64,000 nucleotides of DNA, taken from the NCBI GenBank assembly GCA_001316125.1, contig BBCS01000008.1, forward strand, positions 34,449 through 98,448, read 5' to 3'. Within the stretch, counting starts at the first letter, position 1; every line of letters begins with the position of its first letter. Positions 10,191 to 19,860 of this stretch are shown piece by piece. Under the pieces are notes generated by a model. The model was not told where the DNA came from. It searched no databases and saw only the letters and a list, made by a program, of their open reading frames with translations. Made by a program: the position numbers and the translations under genes. Origin of the DNA: Vulcanisaeta distributa JCM 11213. GTDB taxonomy: Archaea > Thermoproteota > Thermoprotei > Thermoproteales > Thermocladiaceae.

Positions 10191-10964
10191 TCACGTAAAT
10201 AGTGAGTCAAGCCTGACCTTAATGAAATCCCTTGGTAACTCCTTAATCCTATTAACAACGCCAGGTTCCATAACCTCCACAATACCAAGTTTCCTGAGGG
10301 CCCTTAAAACACCGTCCTCAATCCTCATAATACCCTCATTAACACCACCAAACTGCTTGGCAATGTCGAGCTTAAGCCTTAACTCGCCAACGCTCCAATA
10401 CCTCTGTAAATAACTCAGCATTGCCATAGCCACTTTATAACCCTCCTCCCTATTCTGTGGCAACTCCTCCTCAATAGCTCTCCTAAGCATTGCAGTGAAA
10501 TCCTCCATAGCCACTGTGGAGTAATCAGTTGGAATCACCACGCCCTCAGCACCAGTTCCCGTTGATTCTTCCTTTTCCTCCTTAATGCCCGTCTCAACTT
10601 TACCACTTCCATGAATACCCTCAACCTCCTTATGTTCCACTACCCCCCCCAACTCCTCCTTTTGCCGCTCCCCCCCTTCCTGCTTAACCTCTGAAGCCGT
10701 AGTCTTAACCTCTCCCCCCCTCTCACTACCTTCCGCCGTGGCTTGCTTAACCTCGGCCCTCTTTTCTTCACTAAATACCTCCAGAATGCTTGAGCTCTTA
10801 ACACGTCTCTGCCTAACCTGCCGCTTAACCTGTACCGATGATTTAACGCCCTCACCTGGCACCTCTATATACATTGGTATTGACAGCTTAACCTCACCAT
10901 TACCCACCTTAATATTACTAATAACGTACTCCCCAGATACCTTAAACCGCTTCTCACGAACCAC
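10191..10964 (-). CDS. Unknown charged protein with low-complexity middle (257 aa)
   Basis: Intact frame from GTG 10962-10964, stop abutting the stop of S25e. Residues 1-60 look like beta strands (VKLSIPMYIEVPG), 60-145 are a Glu/Lys/Gly-rich linker with three Gly-Gly pairs from long C runs, and 145-257 are helical with QFGGVNEGIMRIEDGVLRAL resembling a winged-helix or wHTH-like end. No family recognised. Crenarchaeal in flavour; role unknown. Confidence 0.55.
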   Translation of the reverse strand: MVREKRFKVSGEYVISNIKVGNGEVKLSIPMYIEVPGEGVKSSVQVKRQVRQRRVKSSSILEVFSEEKRAEVKQATAEGSERGGEVKTTASEVKQEGGERQKEELGGVVEHKEVEGIHGSGKVETGIKEEKEESTGTGAEGVVIPTDYSTVAMEDFTAMLRRAIEEELPQNREEGYKVAMAMLSYLQRYWSVGELRLKLDIAKQFGGVNEGIMRIEDGVLRALRKLGIVEVMEPGVVNRIKELPRDFIKVRLDSLFT

Positions 10965-11124
10965 CTCCCTAATTAGTAAGTACAGTAGGCATTGCCAACT
11001 TTATTACTTGACGACCACTTCAATAAATCCTGGTAGGTAACTCGTTTGTTCCTCATTATGTACGTGCTCAATGAAACCTTTAAATCATCAAAACCAACCA
11101 CAGAATACTCCCAAGAAAGAACTC

Positions 11125-11131
11125 TTTTATA
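11125..11131 (+). promoter_or_regulatory. TATA box of the membrane HTH regulator
   Basis: TTTTATA centred 27 bases upstream of ATG 11155. It selects this ATG over earlier in-frame ones and predicts a leaderless mRNA. Confidence 0.65.
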
Positions 11132-11154
11132 CTTACTCTATAAGTATTGCTGTA

Positions 11155-11975
11155 ATGAGTAGGGATATCGACGATATAAGCAATATAATCCTTAAGCCAA
11201 GGAGAATACAGATACTAAGGCTATTGCTTAATCAGGGTACGATGAGGATATCAGACCTAAGAAAGGTACTAAATGCCCCCCCGGTATCATCTATTTATTA
11301 CGACGTCGAGATATTAAGGTCAATGGCTTAATCATTAGGGATGGCCCTTACGTGAAGATTACGAGTAAGGGTAGGATGATCATCGAGAAAATCGAGGGAT
11401 TAGTAAGTTCTGACCAGGAAAGTGAGGGTTCAAGCAAGAAAACTGAGGAGTTGACCAATATATTGTTAATGAGACCATTAACAATAAATATGTACAGGCT
11501 TGGACCAAACACATTACTTATTTACTCAATGGTCATTATAATGCTTGGCTTAATCACAGCTTTCATTCAGAACTATGAATTATTACTGCTGGTGTTTGTG
11601 GAGGGTATGAGTGTAATGCCTATAGGGATAACAATAATCTCACTACTGGCCTACATGGGTATTGCATTGTTTATTTATAAGTACCTGCTTGGTAGTGAGA
11701 TTGTGGATATTAAGTTATTAAGCGGTATTTTAACGTCATTAATACCATTATCGCTATACCCAACAATAATGGCACTATTAACTCCTTGGCTACCGCCTTA
11801 CCCACTCTCAATAATCGACGCCCTACTTAAGGCGTTATTACCACTCATTAGCCTGGTGATACTCGCAACGGTACTCTCAATGAGCTCAGGGAAGCCCATG
11901 GAATACTCCCTACTCTTTGAGACATTGCTCTTACTAATACCCTCCGTAATAATATACATAATACTATTTAAGTAA
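11155..11975 (+). CDS. Membrane-anchored winged-helix transcription regulator, one frameshift
   Basis: Residues about 1-75 form an ArsR/PadR-like winged helix (LKPRRIQILRLLLNQGTMRI, then SDLRKVLN and SSIYYDVEIL, then wing YVKITSKGRMIIEKIEG). Residues about 110-272 contain five to six hydrophobic helices (IYSMVIIMLGLITAF, IISLLAYMGIALFIY, and more). The frame breaks at 11328 (GGG to GG, Met-Gly-Leu-Ile). One Pro in NAPPVSS is probably extra. A DNA-binding domain tied to the membrane suggests a one-component sensor; its ligand and targets are unknown. The methyltransferase gene starts 4 bases downstream. Confidence 0.75.
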
Positions 11976-11978
11976 ATC

Positions 11979-12580
11979 ATGAGGATTAAGGTATTAAGTA
12001 ACGTTTATCCACCTGCTGAGGACTCCTGCAAACTGCCGAACTCCTTCGTTGGGTTGTAAGTAATTACATCAGTAATAGGGCGTTACGCATAATCGACGTT
12101 GGTTCAGGGACCGGCATATTAACATTAGCGGCACTAGAGGAGGTGGTGAGTAGGGGGGGTGGCACTGCGTGGGTTTTATCCATTGACCATGACATTAACG
12201 CATCGGTGAATACGAGGATAAACCTAGTCAATAATGGACTTTATCAACACGCCGATGTTGTAACTACGAACCTCCTAGACCCGGTTAAGGCTGGGTTTCA
12301 CGCTGACATCATCGTTAGTAATCCTCCCTACCTACCAGGTAATTGGCATGAGGATTGGAGGATCTTCGGTGGGCCTCACGGCATTGAAATAACCGTGCAA
12401 ATAATACATTGGGTGTGCCGAGACGGCGCCTCTATCGTTATCCTAACACAATCATCATTGTCTAATTGGGATGAGGTGGCTCATTACATGGGTATGTGCG
12501 GTTTTAAGTTAACAATGATCAAGGCCGTTCATTATTTCTTTGAGGATATAATAACCATGGTTTTTGAAAGAACTACCTAA
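11979..12580 (+). CDS. HemK/PrmC-like release-factor methyltransferase, one frameshift
   Basis: SAM-dependent methyltransferase of the HemK/Mtq2 family, which N5-methylates the Gln of the GGQ motif in release factor aRF1. Seen: VYPPAEDS near the start, IIDVGSGTGILTLAAL (SAM site), and the family signature SNPPYLP at about residue 110. The frame breaks near 12028 (CCC to CC). About 200 residues when repaired. A G7 run at 12152 gives Arg-Gly-Gly-Gly before TAWVLSIDHD. Confidence 0.85.
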
Positions 12581-12593
12581 TTCCTCGGTTTTA

Positions 12594-13649
12594 TCATCCA
12601 AATTGCTCAATCGCAAGGTTTAGTAATGCCTCACCAACGTCTGATGCGTACTCGGCTATCCTATAGATGCTATCCAGTATTAACCTGGCTGATGCAGCTG
12701 CCTGCGTGGTTAGGTTGTAGTTCGTCAATGACGAATCTAACGAGTCAACGGCTGAACGTATCTCGTACTTAACGGTATCGATTATGTAATTGACCTCCCT
12801 CATGTCTATCTTCTCCGTCATTGCCTTACCAACGTTATTCATAATCATGGAGTCTTTACCGAGGAGCTCGCTGAACTTCTGCCTAAGCTCCTGCGGCATT
12901 AGGAGGACGTACTTATCGCCTAGGTTCACAATCTCACGGGCGATCTTAACGGCGTGATCAGCCGCCCTCTCCAGTGACTTATTAATTATTGCATACTCAA
13001 TGATGCTCCTTGGGTCTTGAATACCGGATAGGCTTAGGGCATGCTTACTAACGAGAACTCTCTTCAACTGCCTATTTAAGAGCCAGTAGAACTTATCAAC
13101 CTCATTATCCCTCTCAATGATGTCGGATGCTATCGCCTTATCGCCATTCTCTATCGGTGTTCTTAGGTCATCAATCATGCCGACAACCGTCTTACCAAGC
13201 TTCACTATTATGTCCTTAATGTTTATGTCAGGTACATTAACGAGGTTCTGAATAACGAGAGAGTTCCTACCCTCCTCAATAATCTCGACACCCGTTAACT
13301 TCCTCCGGACTATGTCCTTAACCTGCTTCTTAAGGTTTAGGGTTGATATGTCGAAATTAAGCCTAAATATGTCATAACCAGATAGGTAATGAGCGAGTAA
13401 TACCCTCTCGAGGTGGTCTATGTTTGATAGGTCCTGTGTCACGTTTATTGATGACTCAAGGAGTGGTGCCTTAACCATTTTCTTAGGCACAACAAGCAGT
13501 GACAGGTCTGGCTGCGGTATTACGAGGACCTCATCGCCCGGCTTAAGATCTACCTGCCTAGTCCACTCCTTGGGCAGTGATACTATTAACGTTGCACCAC
13601 CTGTTAACTGAACCCTCCTGGTCTCCGGCTCAAATTTCACTATAGACAT
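12594..13649 (-). CDS. PhoU-domain protein with N-terminal AbrB-type DNA-binding domain
   Basis: Archaeal phosphate-uptake-regulator type. Residues 1-50 are a swapped-hairpin AbrB fold (RVQLTGGATLIVSLPKEWTR, LKPGDEVLVIP); residues about 120-350 contain two PhoU three-helix repeats with the ERAADHAVKIAREIV signature and VDKFYWLLNRQLKR. 350 residues, intact. A TTTATA box lies about 25-28 bases before the GTG/ATG pair (GTG 13652, ATG 13649). No pst transporter genes are visible, so target genes are elsewhere. Confidence 0.88.
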   Translation of the reverse strand: MSIVKFEPETRRVQLTGGATLIVSLPKEWTRQVDLKPGDEVLVIPQPDLSLLVVPKKMVKAPLLESSINVTQDLSNIDHLERVLLAHYLSGYDIFRLNFDISTLNLKKQVKDIVRRKLTGVEIIEEGRNSLVIQNLVNVPDINIKDIIVKLGKTVVGMIDDLRTPIENGDKAIASDIIERDNEVDKFYWLLNRQLKRVLVSKHALSLSGIQDPRSIIEYAIINKSLERAADHAVKIAREIVNLGDKYVLLMPQELRQKFSELLGKDSMIMNNVGKAMTEKIDMREVNYIIDTVKYEIRSAVDSLDSSLTNYNLTTQAAASARLILDSIYRIAEYASDVGEALLNLAIEQFG

Positions 13650-13751
13650 CACGACCTAATAATTAGACCCCTATAAATACCTTATCCTAATAAATCAATA
13701 ATTATTAATAACGTGATTTTTAGAGATGAAATATCTATTTATTATCCATAA

Positions 13752-14182
13752 CTATTCTATTAAAACCTCCGTCTCAGCTATACTACCTAATTTAGGTATA
13801 ATTATTTGCAATACACCATCCTTATACATTGCCTTGGCGCCATCAACCTTAAACCTAACTCCAAGCTCCACCTTCCTGTAAATCCTGAAATTGCTCAATC
13901 TCTCCACCCTGGCCACCTTACCAACTGTTGGCAGTGGCTGTGGCTCGGCTATTATCTCCACGTAGTTACTACCAACCTAACCTTAATACTCTCCTTCTTA
14001 ACACCAGGCAAGTCAGCCAGTATTACTATTGAGTCTCCATTATCGAAGATATCCACGGGCGGCTCCCTAGTCACTAGCCTTGGATCAACAACCGTGGCTA
14101 ACTTACTTATTAACTCATTTACTCCAGCCTCCACCTTATTCACACTCATTGCAATATCCGTGGTGTTCTGCTCCATCGTCAT
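13752..14182 (-). CDS. hsp20: Hsp20 small heat-shock protein, one frameshift
   Basis: ATP-independent chaperone forming oligomers that hold unfolded proteins. The alpha-crystallin domain begins PPVDIFDNGDSIVILADLPG, continues IKVR, then after a break near 13972 (GGG to GG, Leu-Gly-Ser-Asn) NYVEIIAEP, FRIYRKVELG and KDGVLQIIIPK, ending with a C-terminal ETEVLIE tail. About 142 residues repaired. Start either of two ATGs 6 bases apart. Confidence 0.88.
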
Positions 14183-14304
14183 GATTAATAATTAGCTACG
14201 ATTAATAATTACCCAAACACATTAATTAAATGATACTCCATAAATCACACATGAATAAATACGGAAATAAAACGTAAGGTGACGTAATAAGGGACGTCTG
14301 GACC

Positions 14305-15481
14305 TTAGATAACTAGCAATTCCTTAATTAAGTTTCCTGTAACGAATCTATCAGGCAGAAACGGCTTCATTATCGGATCAATAACACCATTAACTATGTA
14401 ATTAGCCAGCAGCTCTGCAGCGTAGGGACCAAACATGAAACCATGACCCGAGAAGCCCGATAGTATATAAACGCCCTCAGGCCATGTACTCAATCTGCCC
14501 ATTACATGGCTATGGTCTGGCGTCATCTCATAATAACCAGACCACACCCTCATAATTCTTATTCTCCTAAGACTTGGCACCAACCTCACGGCTTCCCTAG
14601 CCCACGCAGTTAACCAAACGAACGTATTTCCATAAGGTAAAAAGCCTTCACCACCCTCAAGCTCTATGCTTCCCAGGATCTCGCCCCTCATTGTTTGACC
14701 AAGGTATAGATTTGTCTCAGTATCTATTATGTAGGTGTTAATTATCGGCTTTACAGGCTCTGTAATCCCAATCTCCCTCCTAACGGGCTTGATTGGTACG
14801 TCAATATTAAGGGTTCTCTTCATGACATCACCTGTCCATGCACCGGCCGCGAATACCACATTCTTCGTCCTCACAAAGACATCACTACTCGATACACTGG
14901 TGACCTTACCATTCTCTACGCTAAGGCTCTTGACCTCGGAATACTCGTAAATCTTAACCCCCAAGGTCGAGCGCCCTCTCATAATAACCCATCACCAGGT
15001 AATCATGATGGAAGGCGCCATCTGTGGTCCATAAACTGCGCCTACTAAGCCCTGGGTATTAATGTATGGGAACTTATCCTTTAATTCTTCAACCGTGAGT
15101 ATCTGAACGGGCACGCCCATGGGGGGGCTCCACAACTCCTCATTAAGCCTTTCGTAATTCTCAAGAACCTCCTTACGCCTAACGAGCCAGAGATAGCCCT
15201 GTTTTTCGAATACCCCCATTCCAACCAAGTTCGCTACTGAGGGATTCCAGCTTCTTAATGGCTCTAATTGCAAATTCCGTATTCTCTTTATTTCCAAAGT
15301 GAACCCTATACCTACCCGCGTTTCTCGTTGAACTCCCGGAGCCAACGTAATCCTTCTCAAGGACAACCACAGAGAGTCCCCCCCTACGCGCCAGGTAGTA
15401 GGCTACGGCTAACCCAACAATACCTGCGCCAACTACCACGGCATCCGCGGTTAACGAGATTAGTCCACGACCCTCACTCAT
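14305..15481 (-). CDS. DAO-family FAD dehydrogenase, beta subunit of an amine/proline dehydrogenase-type complex
   Basis: Flavoprotein oxidising an amine or imino acid. N-terminus DAVVVGAGIVGLAVAYYLAR binds FAD; VGSGSSTRNAGRYR is typical of sarcosine oxidase beta, HcnC and archaeal dye-linked proline dehydrogenase beta. C-terminal YILSGFSGHGFMFGPYAAEL is the second FAD segment. Breaks near 14966 (G5 for G4), 15007 (GG to G) and 15220. The start ATG shares one base with the stop of the Fe-S gene upstream (TGATG), indicating translational coupling. Substrate cannot be read from sequence. Confidence 0.8.
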
Positions 15482-15869
15482 CACTCACCACCTGCAAGCG
15501 TGGCCATTGGTATAGGTGCCTCGGGAAACCTAATCTGGGTAGACCAAGCTCGTTGGGCTTCTTCTGGTATATGAAGCCAAGTATTAAGTTGGTACTGACT
15601 AAGCAGAACTTGCCTTGGCAGGGACCAGTGCCAAGACCAACAACCCTCTTTATCCTCTCCATACCTGGTAGCCTCAATGACTTATATTCCTCCTCCTCAC
15701 CATGAAGAACCTTAACCCTAACCTCCCTCCCATGCATCAGCACCCTAATCGCCCCCCCTAGAACATCACCCAACGTGACATCCTCACAGAAGCATAGGTA
15801 CTGCTTATTGGCACTTTTTAGGGCATTCTCCACATCTTCAATAGATCCTGCGGCTGCCCACATGTACAT
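15481..15869 (-). CDS. BFD-like [2Fe-2S] protein of the same complex
   Basis: Small electron-transfer subunit. YLCFCEDVTLGDVL and VVGLGTGPCQGKFC supply the four Cys of a BFD-like [2Fe-2S] site (C-x-C and C-x4-C); the tail corrected near 15530 reads RFPEAPIPMATLAGGE, as in the C-terminal part of HcnB and sarcosine-oxidase-type alpha subunits. An extra Gly in VLGGAIRVL comes from a C7 run. It begins 3 bases after the stop of the alpha gene; in relatives this domain is fused to the alpha subunit, so an indel could have split one gene here. Confidence 0.75.
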
Positions 15870-15872
15870 GGG

Positions 15873-17291
15873 TCACATTGGCTCAGCGTAGTAGCCACTG
15901 CTCTGAAGCCCCCCCTGTTCAAACCTGAGGATTACGTTATAATACGAGGAATTCGTAGTGACTAAATCCCTCTTAAATTCGGCTAGTTCCTTATCGAGTG
16001 CATCACCCGCAACTAAACCCTCCCTGACGCCTATACTTAATGCTGTTATCCTAGCCTGCTTAATAATTAAGCCTCTGGAAGTAATCCACCGGCATCGCCG
16101 ACAACGTAGACATTGCCAAGCCCAAGATCTCCGGTAAAGCCCCCTCCTAGGTACGAGACCACCAATTTCAGGCGCGTAGACAATGGGCGCGCCTAATTGC
16201 GCCGGCAGGTCAATGACTGGTAACCTAACGGCACTCACTAGGACATCTACGATAACCTCCTCCCTCCTCTGTTTCTTTGCCTTTCTACCTCTTATGTTCT
16301 CAAGCGTGAGCCTTAATCCGTCACTTGAATCACTGGCGTTAACTATGTTCATCCCAATGAAGGTCTTAATACCCAATGCATCAACCTTATCCCTATATAA
16401 ATCACTCCTCACGACAACAGAGTTATCACCAAGGTACGTATCAATACCCAGTTGCGCCAGGTTCATAGCCACCCTGACCCCCCCCAATCATCACTACCCC
16501 AAACTAGGACCTCCTTGCTTAAAGCCCCCACCACTTGATAAGCTTGAGTGTTGTTAATCCAGTGATCATGCGCGGTGTATTATTACCTGGAAAAACAAGT
16601 GGTACCTCCCTAAATCCCTGGGCGAGTACTATGTATTTATAATTAAAAATATACAGTTTCGAGTAATCCCGGGAGTGGCCGATCGCTGCGTCCTCGAGGA
16701 ACCCGTCAAAGATAGTCCCGGTAAGTACCGCGGTTGAATCACTCACCTCCTTACTTAACTTATCAATGAATTCCCTGCCTCTTCCTAAATCCTTAATCTC
16801 ACTATCATCAATGATTAAATGACCGCCAAGGTTATACTCGCCCTCGACAATCACGGTCTTCAAACCAAGTCTACTCAATTCCTTAGCCACCGAGAGACCC
16901 GCTAAACCCCCACCTACGATGAGCACGTCAGTGTTTATATTAACTCTTGACGTCTTTTCAGGAACGCCCGGTAATTCATTAATTGAGGACCTATTTAGGG
17001 AGTTGCGTACGGTGTTACGTATTAATGGCCATAAAGATATTAGTAATTTACTTCTTGGGAATGATGATGGGCTAGCAAGCCCCCCCTAAATATTGAGGGA
17101 ATGCTATTGGGCTTGCTTGGTATTATTGGCTTCTCACTGCATAGGTTGTAATAGCCGGATGATGCCCAATAACCCTCGCACCACCACTCACAGCATAGGA
17201 AACCCCCCCTCACATCGCCATACCTTGAACTATGCATGATGCCGTAATTACCACGATTAAGCTCCTCGGCAATCCAGGGCCGTTTGCTCAT
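15873..17291 (-). CDS. FAD/NAD(P)-binding alpha subunit with N-terminal Fe-S domain, frame-broken
   Basis: Alpha subunit of a SoxA/HcnA-HcnB/ProDH-type complex. From ATG 17289-17291 the first segment holds RYGDVRG then FLCCEWWC, compatible with the C-x4-C start of a plant-type [2Fe-2S] domain. If the G7 run at about 17079 is taken as 5, the frame continues through PGVPEKTSRVNINTDVLIVG into GGGLAGLSVAKEL (FAD), a second dinucleotide site GGVRVAMNLAQLGID, and EGLIIKQARITALSIG. Breaks near 16110, 16150, 16490 and 17079. A TTTATAAT box at about 17319-17326 fits the chosen start. Confidence 0.65.
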
Positions 17292-17331
17292 TCACGACCT
17301 ATAGACCTAGTATAATTATAAATTTTGTCTT

Positions 17332-17577
17332 TTACTGTATTGAACCACTACCCCCCCTCAGTGAGGATTTAATGTACTCATCGCATTTACTGCGGTATAG
17401 GCAGTAATTGCATGATTGCGGTAACTCACCTGCTAATCTCCTCCTCACTAATGGGCAATGCTTTACGTAATAGTCAGGATAGCACTTCTTACATATTACA
17501 AGTGAGTTCCCAATATAGGCCACTTCCCAAAACGATATGTGCCTCCCACATATACTACATGTGAAGCTCACTTTCAC
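17332..17577 (-). CDS. Small zinc-ribbon-like protein (81 aa)
   Basis: Intact. Cys pairs at FTCSICGRH, VICKKCYPD, HCPLV and SCNYCLYRSKC suggest two metal sites. No family assigned. The 7-base run near 17349 gives Arg-Gly-Gly-Ser at the C-terminus. Transcribed with the downstream dehydrogenase genes or independently; the 40-base gap contains the TATA box of the alpha gene. Confidence 0.65.
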   Translation of the reverse strand: MKVSFTCSICGRHISFWEVAYIGNSLVICKKCYPDYYVKHCPLVRRRLAGELPQSCNYCLYRSKCDEYIKSSLRGGSGSIQ

Positions 17578-17670
17578 TCACCCCCCCAGCTGAACCGTTG
17601 TTAATTATTTTGTTATTAAATTAAGTACTACCTATATTAATTTCCTCAATGATGAATTACATGTTTTGCT

Positions 17671-18249
17671 ATGACTAATGTGTTTGTTGATTGCCTGAGG
17701 ATTGATGGTTCAATAAGGTGCCCAGGGGGGGATGGTGGATTTAGTGAGGTAATAGTGTTTGGCAGGCACGTTAGACTTAGGAAGGATCACCCAGCCATCG
17801 AACTCATGGGCAGGCTCGACGAACTCGAGGCACTGGCCGAGTGGGGGGGTCTTCAGGAGATTGGTGGTGATGAATTTAGGGCTATTGCTGCCATGACTGC
17901 GGCACTAAATACGTACTTGGCCACTGGGGGGGATGATCATTGGCTCAGGCCCGTTAAGGAGGTAATTAACAAGGCGTGTGAGTTGGATAGTAAGGAGTTG
18001 GGTTGGTTTATACCCAGTGATAGGACTACGGCATTACTAAACTTACTTAGGGTTAAGGCTAGGGAGGCCGAGAGAACCGCGGTTAAGCTTCTCGATGATG
18101 ACCTACCTATTAGTAAGGTTAATGAACTCATTGGCATGCTTAACCAATTAAATAAGTACATTGCCCACTTAATATTCTTAAGCAATGTGCACGTGTTTAG
18201 GAACGTTAATGATAAGATAAGAACGTTATTAAGTAATGACTTCTCATAG
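17671..18249 (+). CDS. Cob(I)alamin adenosyltransferase-like protein (PduO type)
   Basis: PduO-type enzymes transfer adenosyl from ATP to cob(I)alamin. Matching text: RKDHPAIELMGRLDELEAL, a central helix, and the C-terminal LLNLLRVKAREAERTAVKLL and NQLNKYIAHLIFLSNVH, which parallel the R-x-x-x-R-x-A-E-R and YLNRLSDYLF segments of the family. 192 residues, intact. Three G7 runs (17726, 17843, 17928) give Gly-Gly pairs that may each be one Gly too long. Assignment rests on pattern only. Confidence 0.6.
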   Translation: MTNVFVDCLRIDGSIRCPGGDGGFSEVIVFGRHVRLRKDHPAIELMGRLDELEALAEWGGLQEIGGDEFRAIAAMTAALNTYLATGGDDHWLRPVKEVINKACELDSKELGWFIPSDRTTALLNLLRVKAREAERTAVKLLDDDLPISKVNELIGMLNQLNKYIAHLIFLSNVHVFRNVNDKIRTLLSNDFS

Positions 18250-18258
18250 GTAGTAACC

Positions 18259-18266
18259 TTTATATT
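18259..18266 (+). promoter_or_regulatory. TATA box of the 42-aa membrane protein gene
   Basis: TTTATATT centred 28 bases before ATG 18291. It supports an otherwise marginal small gene. Confidence 0.55.
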
Positions 18267-18290
18267 TTAATTATCATGACTTGAGGATTA

Positions 18291-18419
18291 ATGAGGTACA
18301 CCGTCGTATTAGCCACGGTATTATTCATAGTGACCGTCATAATACTCATTTATTACGCGATCTTCATGGATAAGGGTCAATTCTTAATCGGCGATACAAA
18401 TAAGGCGTTAGATGCCTAA
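18291..18419 (+). CDS. Single-span membrane miniprotein (42 aa)
   Basis: MRYTVVLATVLFIVTVIILI then YYAIFMDKGQ: one N-terminal transmembrane helix followed by a short polar tail with IGDTNKALDA. A TATA box at the leaderless distance supports expression. No homolog recognised. It lies alone between the adenosyltransferase-like gene and the AMMECR1 gene. Confidence 0.55.
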   Translation: MRYTVVLATVLFIVTVIILIYYAIFMDKGQFLIGDTNKALDA

Positions 18420-18491
18420 TGCTTTCTCTCGTAATTCTCTCAGGGATTATCACAGGCATAGTATATTTATTTAGCTCTAAAGTAGAGAGGA

Positions 18492-19184
18492 GTGGTGGTA
18501 ATGTTCAGACCGTACAGTATTGAGGAAGGTAAATTCCTGGTTAGACTGGCTAGGAGGGCCGTAGAGGAGTACCTACGTAGCGGCAAGGCAATTCAACCAC
18601 CGCCAGATACACCATCGAGGTTGCTTAAGGATAAGTATGGAGTCTTCACAACGATAGAGGTTTTCATGGGTAAGGATAGGAGGGGGGGTGAGCTCAGGGG
18701 GGGTTGTATTGGTTTTCCGCAGGCGGTTTACAATACCGTTAATGGCGTTATTAGGAGTGCCATAGCGGCTGCTGTTGAGGATCCAAGGTTTGAACCCATG
18801 AGTATTGAGGAGCTGGGTAAGGTGACCTTTGAGGTGTCAATACTAAGCCCACTTGAGTTGCTCGAGCCTGGTAATCCGAGGAGCTACCCTGAGAAGATTG
18901 TGGTTGGTAGGCACGGTATCGTCATACAGAAGGGTTATTACTCGGGGCTTCTCCTGCCCCCCCAGGTCCCCCCCGTTGAGTATTGCTGGGATTCCCTGAC
19001 ATTCCTCGATGAGGGCTGTATGAAGGCGTTTTTACCACCTGATTGCTGGCTTGATGAGGATACGTCGGTGCTGATTTATGAGGCGCAGATATTTAAGGAG
19101 GTTGAGCCTAACGGAGAGGTCGTTGAGAGGGATTTGATGGAGGAATTGAAAGGGTGTAAAAATGCCAATAAAAATGAGGGCTGA
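18492..19184 (+). CDS. AMMECR1-family protein
   Basis: Conserved protein of unknown activity, often next to the MEMO/radical-SAM genes. The family's invariant LRGCIG hexapeptide appears as LRGGCIGFP; the extra Gly is encoded by the G7 run at about 18697. Further family text is LLLPPQVPPVEYCWD, where LLLPQVPVEY is usual, so both extra Pro come from C7 runs (18958, 18969). About 230 residues, frame intact. Start is GTG 18492 or ATG 18501; a TATA-like TATATTTAT at about 18460 favours the former. Confidence 0.9.
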   Translation: MVVMFRPYSIEEGKFLVRLARRAVEEYLRSGKAIQPPPDTPSRLLKDKYGVFTTIEVFMGKDRRGGELRGGCIGFPQAVYNTVNGVIRSAIAAAVEDPRFEPMSIEELGKVTFEVSILSPLELLEPGNPRSYPEKIVVGRHGIVIQKGYYSGLLLPPQVPPVEYCWDSLTFLDEGCMKAFLPPDCWLDEDTSVLIYEAQIFKEVEPNGEVVERDLMEELKGCKNANKNEG

Positions 19185-19860
19185 CTTACACACGCACACC
19201 ATATACAGCGATGGCAAGGGAACACCTGAGGAGGTAATAATAAACGCCTTAAATAAAGGCATAGGGATATTATCAATAACGGATCACGATACGTTCAGAG
19301 GCTCACTGAAGGCTCTAGATTTCATAAGGAGTAATGATTTGCTCCGTAAAAACGATTTCATATTCATAATTGGTAATGAGGTTAGGACCATTGATGGTGA
19401 TGTACTGGTGCTATGTAGGGAGTACCCAGGTACTGACCGCGTGCCGAAATCAATACCTGAACTACTTGATTGGGCATCCATGAATAACTGCGTCGCAGTA
19501 CCTGCCCACCCATACGACGTGCTGAGGCATGGCGTTGGCGGTAAGGTAAAGAGGTATAAGTGGCATGCAGTGGAGGTATTTAATGCTGGTGCATTACCAA
19601 TATTTAATTGGATGGCTGCCAAAACGGCGCGTGAGCTCGGCTTGCCAGGTCTTGCGAATAGTGATGCCCACGTGCCTGACCTTGTTGGTGTTACTTATAC
19701 CGTGTTTGAGGTTGATGATTTAACGGTAGAGTCTGTGTTTAAGGCCTTACTTAATAATCGCGTTAATGCTATCACGCATTACCCTAGCCCAGAATTAATT
19801 ATTAAGAGACTTTCCTGGTCCGTTAAGCGTAGGTTACGGGGTATCAACTCCCTGATTTAA
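19162..19860 (+). CDS. PHP-domain metal-dependent phosphoesterase
   Basis: PHP superfamily: DLHTHTIYSDGKGTPEEVI, SITDHDTFRG, GNEVRTIDGDVLVL, PAHPYD, and the terminal ANSDAH give the metal ligands in the usual order. 232 residues, intact. It overlaps the end of the AMMECR1 gene by 23 bases (or 11 if ATG 19174 is used), so the two are co-transcribed. Substrate unknown; candidates are nucleoside 3',5'-bisphosphates or histidinol phosphate-like compounds. Confidence 0.85.
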   Translation: MPIKMRADLHTHTIYSDGKGTPEEVIINALNKGIGILSITDHDTFRGSLKALDFIRSNDLLRKNDFIFIIGNEVRTIDGDVLVLCREYPGTDRVPKSIPELLDWASMNNCVAVPAHPYDVLRHGVGGKVKRYKWHAVEVFNAGALPIFNWMAAKTARELGLPGLANSDAHVPDLVGVTYTVFEVDDLTVESVFKALLNNRVNAITHYPSPELIIKRLSWSVKRRLRGINSLI

